Assembly: GCF_000004075.3 (NCBI RefSeq)
Contig: NC_026657.2
Coordinates: 29,048,408 to 29,112,407 of the forward strand
Direction: 5' to 3'
Length of the DNA: 64,000 nt
Source of the DNA: Cucumis sativus
Taxonomy: Eukaryota; Streptophyta; Magnoliopsida; Cucurbitales; Cucurbitaceae
In this document: positions 1 through 11,722 of the stretch, piece after piece
How the letters are laid out: every line of letters starts with the position of its first letter
Numbering within the stretch: position 1 is the first letter of the stretch
The notes under the pieces: model-generated
Database searches by the model: none
What the model saw: only the letters and a program-made list of their open reading frames with translations
Told to the model about the DNA's origin: nothing
Translations under genes and position numbers: made by a program

Positions 1-789
1 TTTCCTATCAGTTTATAGTATTTGACTGTGTTTGGTAAATAGTGTTTTTCATGAACCCAATTATAAATTCTCAATGGGATCTATAGAAAATTTCCAATTA
101 ATGTGAAAATTTATAAGAATAAAGAATTTAAAGAAATAAGGAGGGAGAAAAGATTCAATACGCGGTTAGCAACGGCGGCGCGCCGGCATCAAACACTATT
201 GTACTGAAGATTAGAAGTTAGCATCCATTGATTGGTTTCAGCTTTAACGGGTCTACTAATTCATCGTAAGAGTTTCATCCCTTTCTTGTTTGTTCTTCGT
301 TTCTTGTTTTTCTTGCATTGCTCTATGACACATGTTCTGCCTCTGTTGCCCTAATTCATTCTATTATATTTTTCGAATTCAGTGCATTTATGTTTAATCC
401 TTCGCAGCTCCTATTAGTTTGTTGTTATATTGCGTAACTAATCAAATTGTAAATTAGTTGGTGATTGGTTGCGTTGTAAATATTAGTTTGCTTGTGTAGT
501 TAGTTGTTGATAACCTTACAAATTGCCCCTTGAAGTTGACATCAAATATGATCGAAATAATATTGGTTCTATTTTTTAGAAACTTGTTTCTGGCTGTGTC
601 TGATTAAATTTAAGCAGTTGTCGTAGGAGAGGTGTAGAAGTTGTACTCCGAGGCACCTAATATGCTCGATAAAATGCCTGATCAAGATTATCCATGTAAA
701 CGTTTACTCTAGGCTGTGGTGCTCTGAGGTGAAATTCTAAAGCTAGATCTTAGAGTTGTTTATGAGTACAATACTTTTCCGTATTCTAT

Positions 790-1082
790 TCTAAAACTTT
801 TAGGCACCGTTTTATAAACATTTGGTTTTTGGTTTTGTTTGTTTTTTTTTAAAAAATATTTATGATTTCTCACAATTTATTTACAACGGTTCATTTCCTC
901 TAAGGTAGCGTTTGAATTCTTAGGCCACGTAAACCACTTTTTTTTTTATCTAATTTAAAACTCTTAGGCCTCATTTTTATAAACATTTGGTTTTTGGTTA
1001 TGATTTTTGAAAATTGTTATGTTTTCTCACAATTTCTTTACAAATGCTTTCATCTCTTGTAAGCTAACATTTGAATTCTGAG
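790..1082 (+). repeat. Two diverged tandem units of a fold-back-type repeat
   Basis: The stretch from about 790 is repeated, diverged, from about 951, with a spacing of roughly 164 bases. Both units carry TAGGC followed by TATAAACATTTGGTTTTTGG, then TTTTCTCACAATTT or a close variant, and end in a form of GCGTTTGAATTCT. The same word order (GTTTTTTGGTTTTTGG, then TTTTCTCTCAATT) appears in the element at 3307-3606, so all three probably belong to one short non-autonomous family. Confidence 0.5.
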
Positions 1083-1210
1083 CAGGATTTCAAAAGAAAA
1101 AACAAATTTTGTAAAAACATTGTTTATATTTTCCAAATTTGGTATGGATTTTTGAAAATATTGATGGACATAAATAACATAACCAAGGAACTCACAAGTG
1201 TAAGTAGTGT

Positions 1211-2015
1211 TTGTTTACAAGGTTTTTTGTGGTGGACTGGGAGCTCTTGTATGTTTTCCTTTGGGTTCCATCGTCTCCTACAGATAGGGAAACGATGGAC
1301 ATGATGACTCTTCTTTCGCTTCTTGAGAATCACCTATTTCGTCTTAGAAGGAGAGATGTGAGAGTCCAGAGCCCCAGTCCTTTGGACGGGTTCTCGTGTA
1401 AGTCTTCTTTTCAGTGCTTGGTTAATCCTTCACCTTTGGTTAAGTCAGTCTTTATGTCGATTTGGAGGATGTTTCTTTACATGGCGTGTCCTTCATGGCC
1501 GTATCAGCACGTTGGATAGATTCGAGGAAGATGTTGTTGTTGGTTGGGCCTTTTTGCTGTATTCTGTGTTGGAAGGTGGAGGAAAACTTTAGACCATGTC
1601 TTTTTCCATTGTGAGATGGTGAGCCATGTTTGGGATGCTTTTTTCTAGACTTTTGGCTTGAGCAGTGTTCGTCACAGGATTGTTAAAGATATGATCAAGG
1701 AGTTCCTCCTCATTTTGAGAAGAAAGACCGATTTCTCTGGTGTGGTAGTGTTTGTGCTATTCTGTGGGTTTTATGGGACGAGAGGAATGGTAGGGTGTTT
1801 AATGGGGTTGAGAAGGTGAATGGAGGCTTATAGTCTCTTGTTCGTTTTCATGCTTCTCATTGAGCTTGGATTTCACAGATTTTTTGTAATTATCCTATGA
1901 ACATGATTTTGCATAGTTGGAGTCACTTCTTGTAGAGGGATTCCTCTTGTTCGAGGGCTTGGTTCTATTTGTGCATTCTGTCTCAATGAAAGTTGTGGTT
2001 TTTATAAATTAAAAG
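1211..2015 (+). mobile_element. LINE (non-LTR retrotransposon) relic, 3' part with zinc-binding reverse-transcriptase tail
   Basis: Translated pieces in more than one frame match the C-terminal zf-RVT region of plant LINEs. Around 1345-1470 reads RRRDVRVQSPSPLDGFSCKS and then a VFMSIWRM-like segment. Around 1557-1580 reads CILCWKVEENF. Around 1590-1645 reads LDHVFFHCEMVSHVWDAFF, the Cys/His-bearing core. The frame changes at least twice and there are internal stops, so the copy is dead. Only the 3' end of the element is present, consistent with 5' truncation. It probably lies inside the TRM7 5'UTR intron in sense orientation. I recall very similar peptides as a common repeat in cucurbit genomes; that is memory, not a search. 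Confidence 0.75.
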
Positions 2016-2369
2016 GGCTAATTTTCGAAACAAAAAATCGAAAAGCTCAATGGTTATCAATCGGAGCTTGAACTTTTCAATTAGATATTTGCTCTATTCC
2101 GTTTTTATCTGTGAATGTGGCAAACCTCTTGTTATTATTGGAAAGTAGGAATTTGATGATCGTGCTCAAGTTGGATTATCAATGAGGCTTGATGGATTTA
2201 TAAAAAAATTGTGTTTTTTTTTATTATTGAGGGTTCAATATTTTTATTTAATATTAAATACACTTAGACTTCCTTTGATGCGCAACTTTGACTTTCTTGC
2301 TGGGTTTGAATGTTGCCAGGAGGCCTGTCTGCTCCGCACTACCGGTAACTCTTGCTTGGTTCTTCAGTC

Positions 2370-5300
2370 ATGGGCAAAGCTTCAAGAGATAAGAGGGTTT
2401 AAGCTCTATTCTATTTGACTATTTGTATTCCTGATTCATTATCTTTTACCATGTTTTGTTTACTTGGTCTCATTTGCAGGATATATACTACCGTAAAGCA
2501 AAAGAAGAAGGTTGGCGTGCTCGAAGTGCATTTAAACTTCTTCAGATAGACGAGGAATTTAACATATTTGAAGGTTTGTTCTTGTATTGAGCTCCTCTAT
2601 TGAAATATTGTTACGTTTCTGGTAGGATGTCAATCACTGAGTTGGTCATGATAATTAATCTTTCTGCAACATTTTGGATCAACCTTTCTAACAGAGTTGT
2701 TTTGTGTGATCTTTATGACTTTGTAATCATCCTGTTTTATCATGTATAAGTATTTTGAAATGCTTCCAAGTACGTTGTCTACAATGAAATTTCATATGCA
2801 GGAGTCAAGAGAGTGGTAGATTTATGTGCAGCCCCCGGTAGCTGGAGCCAGGTAATTTCTTTTCAGCATCTTCTTGTTGCAATTTGTTTATCAAACTAGT
2901 GATCAATGACTCAATGCCTTATGGGCAAAACAAACTTTTGTTTAAAATATGAATAAAACTAAGAAGAATTCGTCTTGCGATAGACTTTGTAACCATCTTT
3001 TTTGTTTGGAAAGCATGCCTGTATATGAGGTGCAATCCTCCTCCTCCCTTCATTGACCCTGCATCTTGGCATACTGAGTATGTTTTGATAAACACTAAGT
3101 ATAATGGGGGCTGATAAAAGCAATGTAGTATGTGGTGATGCAAATATTGCTTACAAATATAGTTTATTGTGGTTAATTATTTGAAAGTTGTTCTGACATT
3201 TTCTCGCCTACTAATCATATATAGGTCCTCAGTAGAAAATTGTATCTCCCAGCAAAGCTTTCTCCAGATTTAAAGTAAGCATGGTAGATGATTATATGAA
3301 AATGTAGGCCTCGTTTATTAATCATCTTGTTTTTTGGTTTTTGGTTTTTGAAAAGCAAACTTGTTTTCTCTCAATTCCTGACAATGATATGCATTTTTCT
3401 TAACTGAAAGAGTTGAGTTCTTAACTAAATTCCAAAAACAAAAACAAGTTTTTCAAGACTATTTTTTTAGTTTTCAAAATTTGGCTTGGTTTTTAAAAAC
3501 AATGCAAAGTAGTCCACAAAGTAAGAAATTTAGCAGTGGAAGGGGTATTTATTGACTTCATTTTAAAAAACTAAACTCTAAAAATCAGATGGTTACCAAA
3601 TGGGGGTGTAACTTTTTCCTTCCCATCCTTCTCTCCATTGTCTCTTTATCTCCCTCTTTCATTGATTCTCTAGCTTCATTTGCAGGGATGGCGAACTTCC
3701 TCTTATTGTTGCTATTGATTTACAGCCGATGGCTCCAATTGAAGGTGTTATTGAAGTGCAGGGTGATATAACAAATGCTAGGACAGCTGAAGTGGTAAGC
3801 AGTGTGTATCATGTACACACTACTTTTAACATTTGATATGGTAAACGAAGACATATCCAGATCCTAATGCACCAACATGGTCAATTTTGTTTTAAAATTT
3901 CCATTTGTGATAATGTTCCTACGTTTTCTTCATACTGGATTACTTTTCTCTTTTGAATGAGTACTCACGCTGTGTTGTAAATCCCTTTTATTAAAAAAAA
4001 TTGTCACATACGAAATTGTGATATCTTTTTGTTCATGGTTTATCAAATATTTAATTTTACCAGGTCATTAGGCATTTTGATGGGTGCAAGGCTGACCTGG
4101 TTGTTTGTGACGGTGCACCTGATGGTAGATATTTGTGTTTTTGAATTTTCTCTTGGGGTTCTAACTGATGATATTTTGTTACTGATTATGTGCTTGTGTT
4201 TGTAGTTACTGGTCTTCATGACATGGACGAGTTTGTTCAGTTCCAGCTCATACTAGCTGTAAGTGCAGTGTTTTTTTCTACAGACTGTTAAATTTCTCTA
4301 GATGGTGCTGATGAATAGTTTAAGATATTTTAAAAAATGCATGAGATGCATGCACATTGACAGTAATGATGTTGCTCCGGTTCTCGTTTACAGTGCGTGG
4401 AGAGAATAAAAAAATAAAACCAACAAGAAGCACTAATGAGTGTCAAATTGTTTGAATCTACAAATAGAAAATACTGTGTAACAAGTGAGCAAGGTAGATG
4501 AGATCCTTTAGGTTAATCATGGTTGCTGTTTATTATGAAGTTATATCGAAATCTTCTAAAGGTTTTTCTATTGTATGTTGCCTGCACTCATTGACCTCTT
4601 TCCTATATGGATTGAATTTTGTTGCTGTCATCAGTGTCCTCTGCTGCTGCCTTGTTTTCTCTATTTCTCTCTCTTCCTTCATCTAGTTCTCAATGTAGGA
4701 AATATTTGAGTTTTACAGAGATGAGCTGGACTCTTTTTTCCTTTCTTCTCAGGGTTTAACAATTGTTACGCACATACTCAGAGAAGGTGGTAAGTTCATA
4801 GCAAAGATATTCCGTGGAAAGGATACCAGCCTTTTGTATAGTCAGGTAAATGGTTGTTACAGGACCCAATAGAAATATGTAGCATACTCGTGTTGTAAAA
4901 AAACTTATGGTGTTCTCACTAAATGCATCTGCAATATGAATCAGAATCTCTCTTTCAACTTTTCTTCTTCCAATCAAGTTGGAAATTTTGCTTTGAGCTC
5001 CTTTTCCCTGTAATTATTGCATTGACGTATATGATTTTCTTAGATACGTTTAGCACTAATAAAAATTTTCAAGCATTATCATGGATTACATAAGCAACTT
5101 AATCAAGGGTGTTTGTTGTTCCATACATGGTTATGAAGCCGCCAATGATTTTTACATTTTCGAGGTTTTCTGTTGCAGCTGAAGTTATTTTTCCCTGTAG
5201 TGACTTTTGCAAAGCCAAAAAGCAGTCGGAACTCAAGTATAGGTAACCTTTCCGTTTTCCACTTTTGTTGATTGGTTGCTATAGAGGTCCATCTTTCGAT

Positions 5301-6788
5301 TATACTTGATTTTGTTTCCAGAAAATGATTCTCTCTTAATTGAAAATGGCCTCTCTCTCTTTCTCTTATTATTTTTTTAATCTCTTTATCGCATCTGATT
5401 CATAGGATTCTTGCGCATGAATTTTTAGATATTCATTGTACTTGGATTCCTTAAATCAACTTTAGATTGTTATCGATTAATACTAGCTGGTCGGACTGGT
5501 GTCCTCCCAACAACAAATTGTGGAGTTGGTACATTTAGGGGTGGTCTGTAATATAAAAAAGGTGTGAAAGAGGACAAAATAGTCAAGGGTAAAAGTAAAA
5601 TTTTTGAACTTTCACTGTTGCTTTTGTGAACATCCATGAATCCTGCCATGAGTCCAAATAGTCAAATGTTTGATTACGGTAAGTCTCCTTTTATCAGTTG
5701 CTTAACTGTTTTAAACAGGTAAGCAGTGATTATTTGGCATTATGTACGAGAAATAGACGTGTTAAACAACCTTATGGTAGGTAGGCCAAAATATTCAATG
5801 AGAGCATTACATTAAAAAATTTTTTTTGGTTTTTCTGCCCTTATTTAGTTGGCTTTCTCTTTTATATCACACAGTGGTATATCATACAAGATCGTTATTT
5901 GTTAACGTTTGTAAATCAAAGTTCCAAGACAACATTTAAGCTACGGTACTAACCATAAGAAATTACTAGGAAAAGAAATCAAGAGTTCAAGAACATAGTT
6001 AAAACGTCTGAAAGTTGAATGGACTAAGTGGGCACAAGTTTTAAAACTATTGAACTAAATTTGTAATTCATTCCAGTGCTTTCTTTTAGTTGGCCTTGGT
6101 GAACGCACGGTAGCAACTTTTAAACAAAGTTGAGATTATGTTTTAATTTTATGTCGAAGCTCATACGTTGACTGGGTGCAAATGCAGAAGCATTTGCTGT
6201 TTGTGAGAACTATTCTCCTCCCGAAGGTTTCAATTCAAAAGATCTGCATCGCTTGCTGGAAAAGGTGGGAAGTCCGTCAGGAGGAGATGACTTAGGTAAA
6301 CTCAATATCCTACCTTGATTTGGAGTTCACATTTCGTAGACGTATCCTCAGATCAAGCATGTTCTTATCCTATTTTTAAAGATTAATTTGTTTTACAGCT
6401 GGTGCTGTGACCGAGTTGTCTACTTGTCTCTAGGCTTTTAAAAATTAGTGTCTCCTGATTTTGATGTGTGGTCAATGCCCTGGTATTTTTGGTTACATAA
6501 GAGGAAGTAATAGCATTTCTATTTTGCTACATTTTGTCCCTCTCAGATTGCAGTAGTGGGTGGCTGGAAGGTCCCAATAAAGTTTACATCCCATTTCTTG
6601 CCTGTGGGGACCTCAGTGGATATGACTCCGACCGTTCATACCCACTGCCCAGAGGTGCCGAGGGAACTTATCGGAGCTTAGATCCTGTGCAGCCTCCTAT
6701 TGCCCCTCCATATAAAAGGGCTCTCGAAATGAAGAAAGCTTCCAGTCAAGGAATTCGAGAACTTGAAAAACTTTCCTTGGATTCCTGA
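2370..6788 (+). CDS. TRM7: tRNA (cytidine32/guanosine34-2'-O)-methyltransferase, TRM7/FtsJ type
   Basis: Eleven coding exons: 2370-2396, 2480-2573, 2802-2851, 3225-3274, 3686-3794, 4064-4124, 4206-4258, 4753-4845, 5179-5242, 6188-6295, 6547-6788. All use GT-AG borders and join into 316 codons plus stop, close to the usual length of plant TRM7 proteins. Seen: N-terminus [12 protein letters not shown]-binding motif [14 protein letters not shown] (residues 45-57), VVCDGAPD, and GGKFIAKIF. The FtsJ catalytic tetrad K-D-K-E falls at K28, D126, K166 and E201, the same spacing as in bacterial RrmJ. Known of the family: methylates the 2'-OH of tRNA anticodon-loop positions 32 and 34, using adaptor proteins (Trm732 and Trm734 in yeast). 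The start is the first ATG after a probable 5'UTR intron and gives the conserved N-terminus. The tail after residue 230 ([15 protein letters not shown]) is typical of plant members. Confidence 0.96.
3307..3606. mobile_element. MITE-like fold-back element in TRM7 intron 4
   Basis: About 300 bases inside the intron at 3275-3685. The left end (GGCCTCGTTTATTAATCATC) and the reverse complement of the right end (CCCCCATTTGGTAACCATC) are imperfect inverted repeats that continue into runs of TTTTTGG and CCAAAAA. The interior CAAAAACAAAAACAAG can pair with the left arm. A possible 4-base target duplication TGTA flanks it (3303-3306 and 3607-3610). No coding capacity. The superfamily is uncertain; the GGCC-rich ends would suit a Tourist/PIF or hAT derivative. 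Confidence 0.5.
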
Positions 6789-7748
6789 TTATCCCATTCA
6801 ATGTTTTAGATAACCAACAAAGTGGTTTGGAATGGACCGGTAATTATTAGAACAGCAATCATTTCTCCCTCCTCCCCTCCCTCTCTCGTTTAAAGTGATG
6901 ACTACTCCCGCCTATTTATGTAAAAAAATGGCTGTGGATCTTGATTTCGATTCTTTTAATTTGAGATAATTAAGATTATGGAGATGAATTATGATTAGCA
7001 TGAGATTATCCCGCACGAGTATTACGCATCCTTCATTATTTCCTTAGACATGAACCCCACCCTCCATGCATACCTCAAACTAAAACAAAAAAGGAAAATC
7101 ATTTTGAGCATTATTATTAAGCATTGCAAATTTTGAAGGGCATTCTACTGCATGTGGGTCTGCATGTTCCTATGTTTCTACTTTGCAAATGTTTGGACAA
7201 ACTGGGGTTTTACAGGTGGGTCCCGTGATTGAGAATCGACCAACCATGCTTGCTAATTGGGAATCTCTCGGCTATCCAAAGGCGTGGCCCTCCAAATTCA
7301 CAGGTCTAAGTCTAACTCATCCCTTTCCCTAACTATTGTCTTCAAAAAATTTATGGCCCAAACATATCACGCAGAGAGATTCGTGCTGTCTAGGCCATTC
7401 ATTCCTCGAGAGGATGCCATTATTTAGGCCTTTAATGGTGGTTGTTACATCCAGTTCCTTCATTTATAGACACCACTGAACAAGAATGACTCAGCCAAGT
7501 TAACATTTACGTATATTGAATTTACCCGATTAGGTGATATTTTGTCGATATCCAATTTATTTAATTTTTTAATGAACAGATATCTGCTCGTGATCACGGC
7601 ATTTAGACAAAAGAATTCTGAGCTTCAAAGGCAGAAACTCTATTATCATCTGCTAAAGCATCATCTTAAAGAGACGGGCACGCAAAAGAATGTCTAAAAT
7701 ATCGACTAAATTTTACATGCACATTCTATTCTCACAAGTACATAACTT
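6789..7748. other. Intergenic, between convergent TRM7 and josephin-like genes
   Basis: Presumably the two 3'UTRs and a short spacer. I see no ORF, RNA gene or clear repeat here. Confidence 0.5.
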
Positions 7749-8120
7749 TCAGTAAGTACTTCCAGAGACTGAATTTGATCTGGACAAAGATGAAGAGTGG
7801 TTTAAGAACTCGATACAATCTTCAATGGCTTCAGCTCGATGCGATTCCATGGAATCCGAGACCGATCTTGACCTTGTAAAAGTGGAGGCTGAAGAAACCT
7901 TTCGTGAAGACTTTCTTGTTGAGACAAAGCGAATTGCTTCACTTACTCTGTTCTTAAGGCTCTGTAGAAACCTCACCGGCAAGTACCTTGTTTCTCTGCT
8001 AAGGCCGAAGCTCCACATTCCGGCTCCGCCATCACCACCGCCACCGTGTTTGAGCACAACCGTTGGCTTATCATTCACATCAGGACTGAAGCTGACTCGT
8101 TTGCTCGCTTTCCTTGACAT
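7749..8120 (-). CDS. Short conserved plant protein, josephin-like annotation group
   Basis: Single-exon ORF of 123 codons from a true ATG at 8118-8120. Seen: basic N-terminus MSRKASKRVSFSPDVNDKP, a Gly-rich linker (residues 25-33), a basic middle segment (about 50-75), Ser/Arg-rich SRSVSDSM, and a conserved-looking SHRAEAIEDCIEFLNHSSSL near the C-terminus. I recall this layout (VSFSPDV near the start, ESHRAEAIEDCIEFLN near the end) from small angiosperm proteins labelled josephin-like. The length is far below a full Josephin protease domain and no Cys-His catalytic pair is evident, so no deubiquitinase activity should be assumed. The function is unknown. It is convergent with TRM7. Confidence 0.8.
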   Translation of the reverse strand: MSRKASKRVSFSPDVNDKPTVVLKHGGGGDGGAGMWSFGLSRETRYLPVRFLQSLKNRVSEAIRFVSTRKSSRKVSSASTFTRSRSVSDSMESHRAEAIEDCIEFLNHSSSLSRSNSVSGSTY

Positions 8121-8818
8121 TTGAACCTTCCAACTGAGATGTAAATCCTAAGGGTAAAATAGTGGCTTTAAAGAGAGAAGAGAAAGAGATTTCGTGTAGT
8201 GTGTAAAAGATATGGGAAAGGATGTGTGAGAAGTAAATAGAGTAGCTTTCTTGAGGAGAAGAGACAGTGAGTTAGGTTGTGAGAATAAGGAGCATTTATT
8301 GCTTCAAATTTAAGGAAATAGAGAGAAGAATGAAAACGAAAGAATGGGGCTTAATTAAGCAACTCTCCGCTGTAGGAAGATTGAAGATGATTGATTCAGT
8401 CGGCAGTAAGGCTCAAGTTGAGCGTTTAGATTACGCTCAAATAGACATGTCATTTATATATGGATGCCAAATGAATGATGCACCAGGAACTTTTACCTAC
8501 CCTTTAGAAAACTTTGGACCCCATAAAAAAACTTTGAAGAATATGCTTACAACTCCTCTTATTCTTGGTTTGCAATTGAAGGGTTTAAGGGAAGATTATG
8601 TTTTTTTATATGTGCAAATTGCAACAGGAGAGGAGTTTTGGTTAAAAGATTAAGCAATGGGAAGTGGATTAGGTCAGAAAAAGAGATGAGTGGAGCCAAC
8701 AGAGAATAAAAAGGAGAATGAGAAGAAGTAGAAGAGGGAGGAGGAAAAAGAGGGGAGCAAGAGAGAGACAACCACTCGATACTCTTCAGCATCATCGTTG
8801 CTTTTGAGGCACAATGGA

Positions 8819-8894
8819 ATGGCCCTACAAGTCTCTCTTTTGTTGGCCATCTTGATTCTCATTTCCAGTAGTATCACAGAAATCCATCAGCCTG
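8819..8894 (+). CDS. Candidate first exon of a small secreted protein (unresolved)
   Basis: The ATG at 8819 opens MALQVSLLLAILILISSS, then ITEIHQP, and meets a GTAATG donor at 8895. The hydrophobic stretch looks like a cleavable signal peptide. The preceding 130 bases are purine-rich like a 5'UTR. One possible continuation uses the acceptor TTGTGCAG before 10006, which adds GITTHGIISYILKLKF and a stop, making a roughly 41-residue product after an intron of about 1.1 kb. No recognised Cys-rich or peptide-hormone domain follows. It could be chance. Confidence 0.25.
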
Positions 8895-9025
8895 GTAATG
8901 CTCCTCTCTCTCTCTATCTCTTTATTTCTCTCTCCTCCTTGCTTGCTTGAGCATAGATAAATTTGGTAGTACTTAAATCACTAGATGATATATTACTTTA
9001 TTTTATAGTCACTATCTTATCTTTA

Positions 9026-9105
9026 AAAAGTATCTATTTATATCCTAAACTTCATGGTATAAAAACCATGAAAAGTATCTATTTATATCCTAAACTTCAT
9101 GGTAT
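9026..9105 (+). repeat. Direct repeat, 35 bases, two copies
   Basis: AAAAGTATCTATTTATATCC followed by TAAACTTCATGGTAT occurs at 9026-9060 and again at 9071-9105, identical over 35 bases and 45 bases apart. Confidence 0.9.
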
Positions 9106-11670
9106 TGATAACCAATAAGTATATCAATTCGAACTTTGAACTTTTATATAAAAGTATATCATTTTACCCTCTCTCTTATGTTTTGTTTGGATAAACATGT
9201 GTGTGAATTATCTTTAAAAACCATCCATGCATTTACTCTAATAATTTATTTTTGTAGAATTCACATTTGAAAGTTTGTTTGCATTTAATAATTAATGCAT
9301 AATTATAACAAAGAGTCTATATTGATTAACTTTGAAATTCTAGTACTTTAATTATTTAGGGTTTGGTGTAGAAAATTTAAAGTTTAGTTGAATGAATTGA
9401 TATTTACCCGTAAATGCTAGTATTAGGCCATTCCTTTCTGTGAGGTCACAAGGTGTTTTTTATTTGAATGAGCAAAGGAAAGCAAATAAAACTTTTGTGC
9501 ATTCACTTTTTCTTTTCTTCTTTTACTGTCGTTTGGCAGAAGAATTTTGTCTTGAAAAATCTGCATGCTCTCAGATTTTTTTTAGGGCTTTTGACTGAGA
9601 GATAAAGCTAAAGGAGGGGCCTGAAAATTGAATTCTTCATCTGCCTGTTGACTCCCTCTCCTATGTCTCTTCATCTGTTCAACACCTTTAATTATACTCT
9701 CCCCGTACGTCATTGTTTCTTTCCCTCTCTACTACTTTTTCTTAACCATTTTTTGTTCGCAGCCATTGGATTGTTCATTCCACACGCCATCATATCCTCA
9801 ATAGCTTTTTGCTATTGACAATCAAAGAAACCCTTTTTTTTTTCTTTTCATTTTATCATTTCCTACTCTAAATCCATAACTCATTTTCATCATTTTTATT
9901 CTCCTTTTTTCAATATGGATTGCTGCAATTTCCCCTCCTATATATATATTTTTTTATTGGCAATTGTTAGATAGCGATATGGTTCAATTTCCATACCTTG
10001 TGCAGGAATAACCACCCATGGAATAATCTCATATATATTGAAGCTTAAGTTTTAGGTTGTGTATATTATAAATTTCATTCATATAGTTTGATAAAACCTT
10101 CTTAAACAGTGTAATATTTTTAAGGTTTATTTAAATCAAATTATAAATGTTTCACGAAATGTCATTTTTGTTCGTACACTTTTAAATTTTAATAAATACG
10201 GTTTAAAATGAGCGTTTGTTTTGAACACTTTCTAAGACAATGTTTTACGTACAAGTTTGTTTTTGTTTGCTACACATTGGAAGTGTTTTTGTCAATGACA
10301 AATTACTTAAAACTCTATGAACTAATAATTTTAAAAAGTGGTTGTTAGAATTGATCGTTAGTGAAAAATGATTTCCAAAAGTTTTGCGAGAGTAGGTTAC
10401 GGATGATGGTCACTGGAGGTCGTCGGCAGCAACATGGTGGAAGTGGGGTAGAAAATTGGTGAGTACATTTTGGTCATTTTAGGATATATAAGTTAGAAAT
10501 AAATTGATCGCTAAATAATCAAATATCATTTTTGAGAAAATTGAATTGAACAACTTCATAAACTCATTTCTTTACGTATATATATTATTTTAAAAATTAA
10601 ACATTTCAAAATTAAACCAAACAAACCTTAAATTTCAACTTTCTCCGACCTATGGGACAAAAATTATAAAATATAACATTAATAGGTCACATGCCAACAT
10701 GTGAATGTTTGAGCACCATATATTTTATTACTTCATTATTTTTTAAAAGAAAAATGCGTGACTCAGTGTTTCTCAGACGTTAGCCACTTTAATATAAAAG
10801 TAATAGGCTAAGGCACATAATTCATCCATCACCATCTCCATAATATCTGTTTTTGCTTAATTCCTATGATGAACGTGTCGTCTAAAAATTGCATATGTTG
10901 AAGAAAATGATGGTTTCACGTTTACTTGTCCTTCTAATTATTTTATTATATCAAAGTTGAACAAGAACTAGTCATGATTCATCAGCAAATTGATGGTTTC
11001 TTTTCTTAAAAAACAATAATTGCTACTGTTGATCAACCAATTTGACCAATCCTTTCAAAAAGCTCATCTTTTATATTAATGCAAGTTTTCAAAGTAAAGT
11101 GGTTTCTCAGCCGGGAATATCATTAATTAATAACAAATAAATTTTCAATTCTGGCGGTAATTTTTTATTACTTTAATTCGAATTATATATGTCTTCATCG
11201 TATATTAAATATGCTTGTTTTGGTAACACCAAATATTGTTGAAGTAATACTTCTTTTAAAGCAATGTTTATTATTATTATTATTATTATTTGGCTCTTGT
11301 CAAATCTTAATGCATTAAATGTTAGTTATTATTATTTTGGACAATTGCAAAAATAGCAATAATCACCCAAGTATTTACATATAGATTGAAATAAATTTAG
11401 ACTCATTAGTTAGAGTTTATTACGATATAGTTTACCCCTCGTAGGAATCTATCAGTTTAGCACCGGTTGGTTTTACTATGGGCTTTCAAACCCTTGTGTG
11501 TGGGCCAAAATCAGTAAGACCCACTTTGTCAATTAAGCTCTTTGAGGTGGGCTTGATAGATTCAATTCGTGGACTGGGCTAAAATTGGCTTCACTTTTCG
11601 TGGATTACCAATACAGGCCCATAACAAAATCCGACGAGTCGACGAAATTTGGGTGGTTTGGTCACAAAAA

Positions 11671-11673
<3 letters not shown>

Positions 11674-11719
<46 letters not shown>
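11674..11719. repeat. AT dinucleotide microsatellite
   Basis: Uninterrupted AT repeat of about 23 units. The longest of several AT tracts in the window. Confidence 0.95.

Positions 11720-11722
<3 letters not shown>

Larger units (their letters stand above)
266..2367 (+). other. Probable 5'UTR intron of the TRM7 gene
   Basis: The GC-richer stretch at about 170-265 looks like a short untranslated first exon and ends at a GTAAGAG donor at 266. A CAG acceptor at 2365-2367 lies two bases before the TRM7 start codon. Another possible acceptor (TTGCCAG) sits near 2320. No coding sequence belonging to TRM7 is visible between them. The interval holds two diverged repeat units and a LINE relic. The intron is inferred from splice motifs only. 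Confidence 0.45.

Noticed and set aside
8279-8653. 124-codon plus-strand ORF upstream of the possible signal-peptide exon
   Set aside because: No recognisable domain or protein-like composition, and it spans presumed promoter sequence of the josephin-like gene. Most likely chance.
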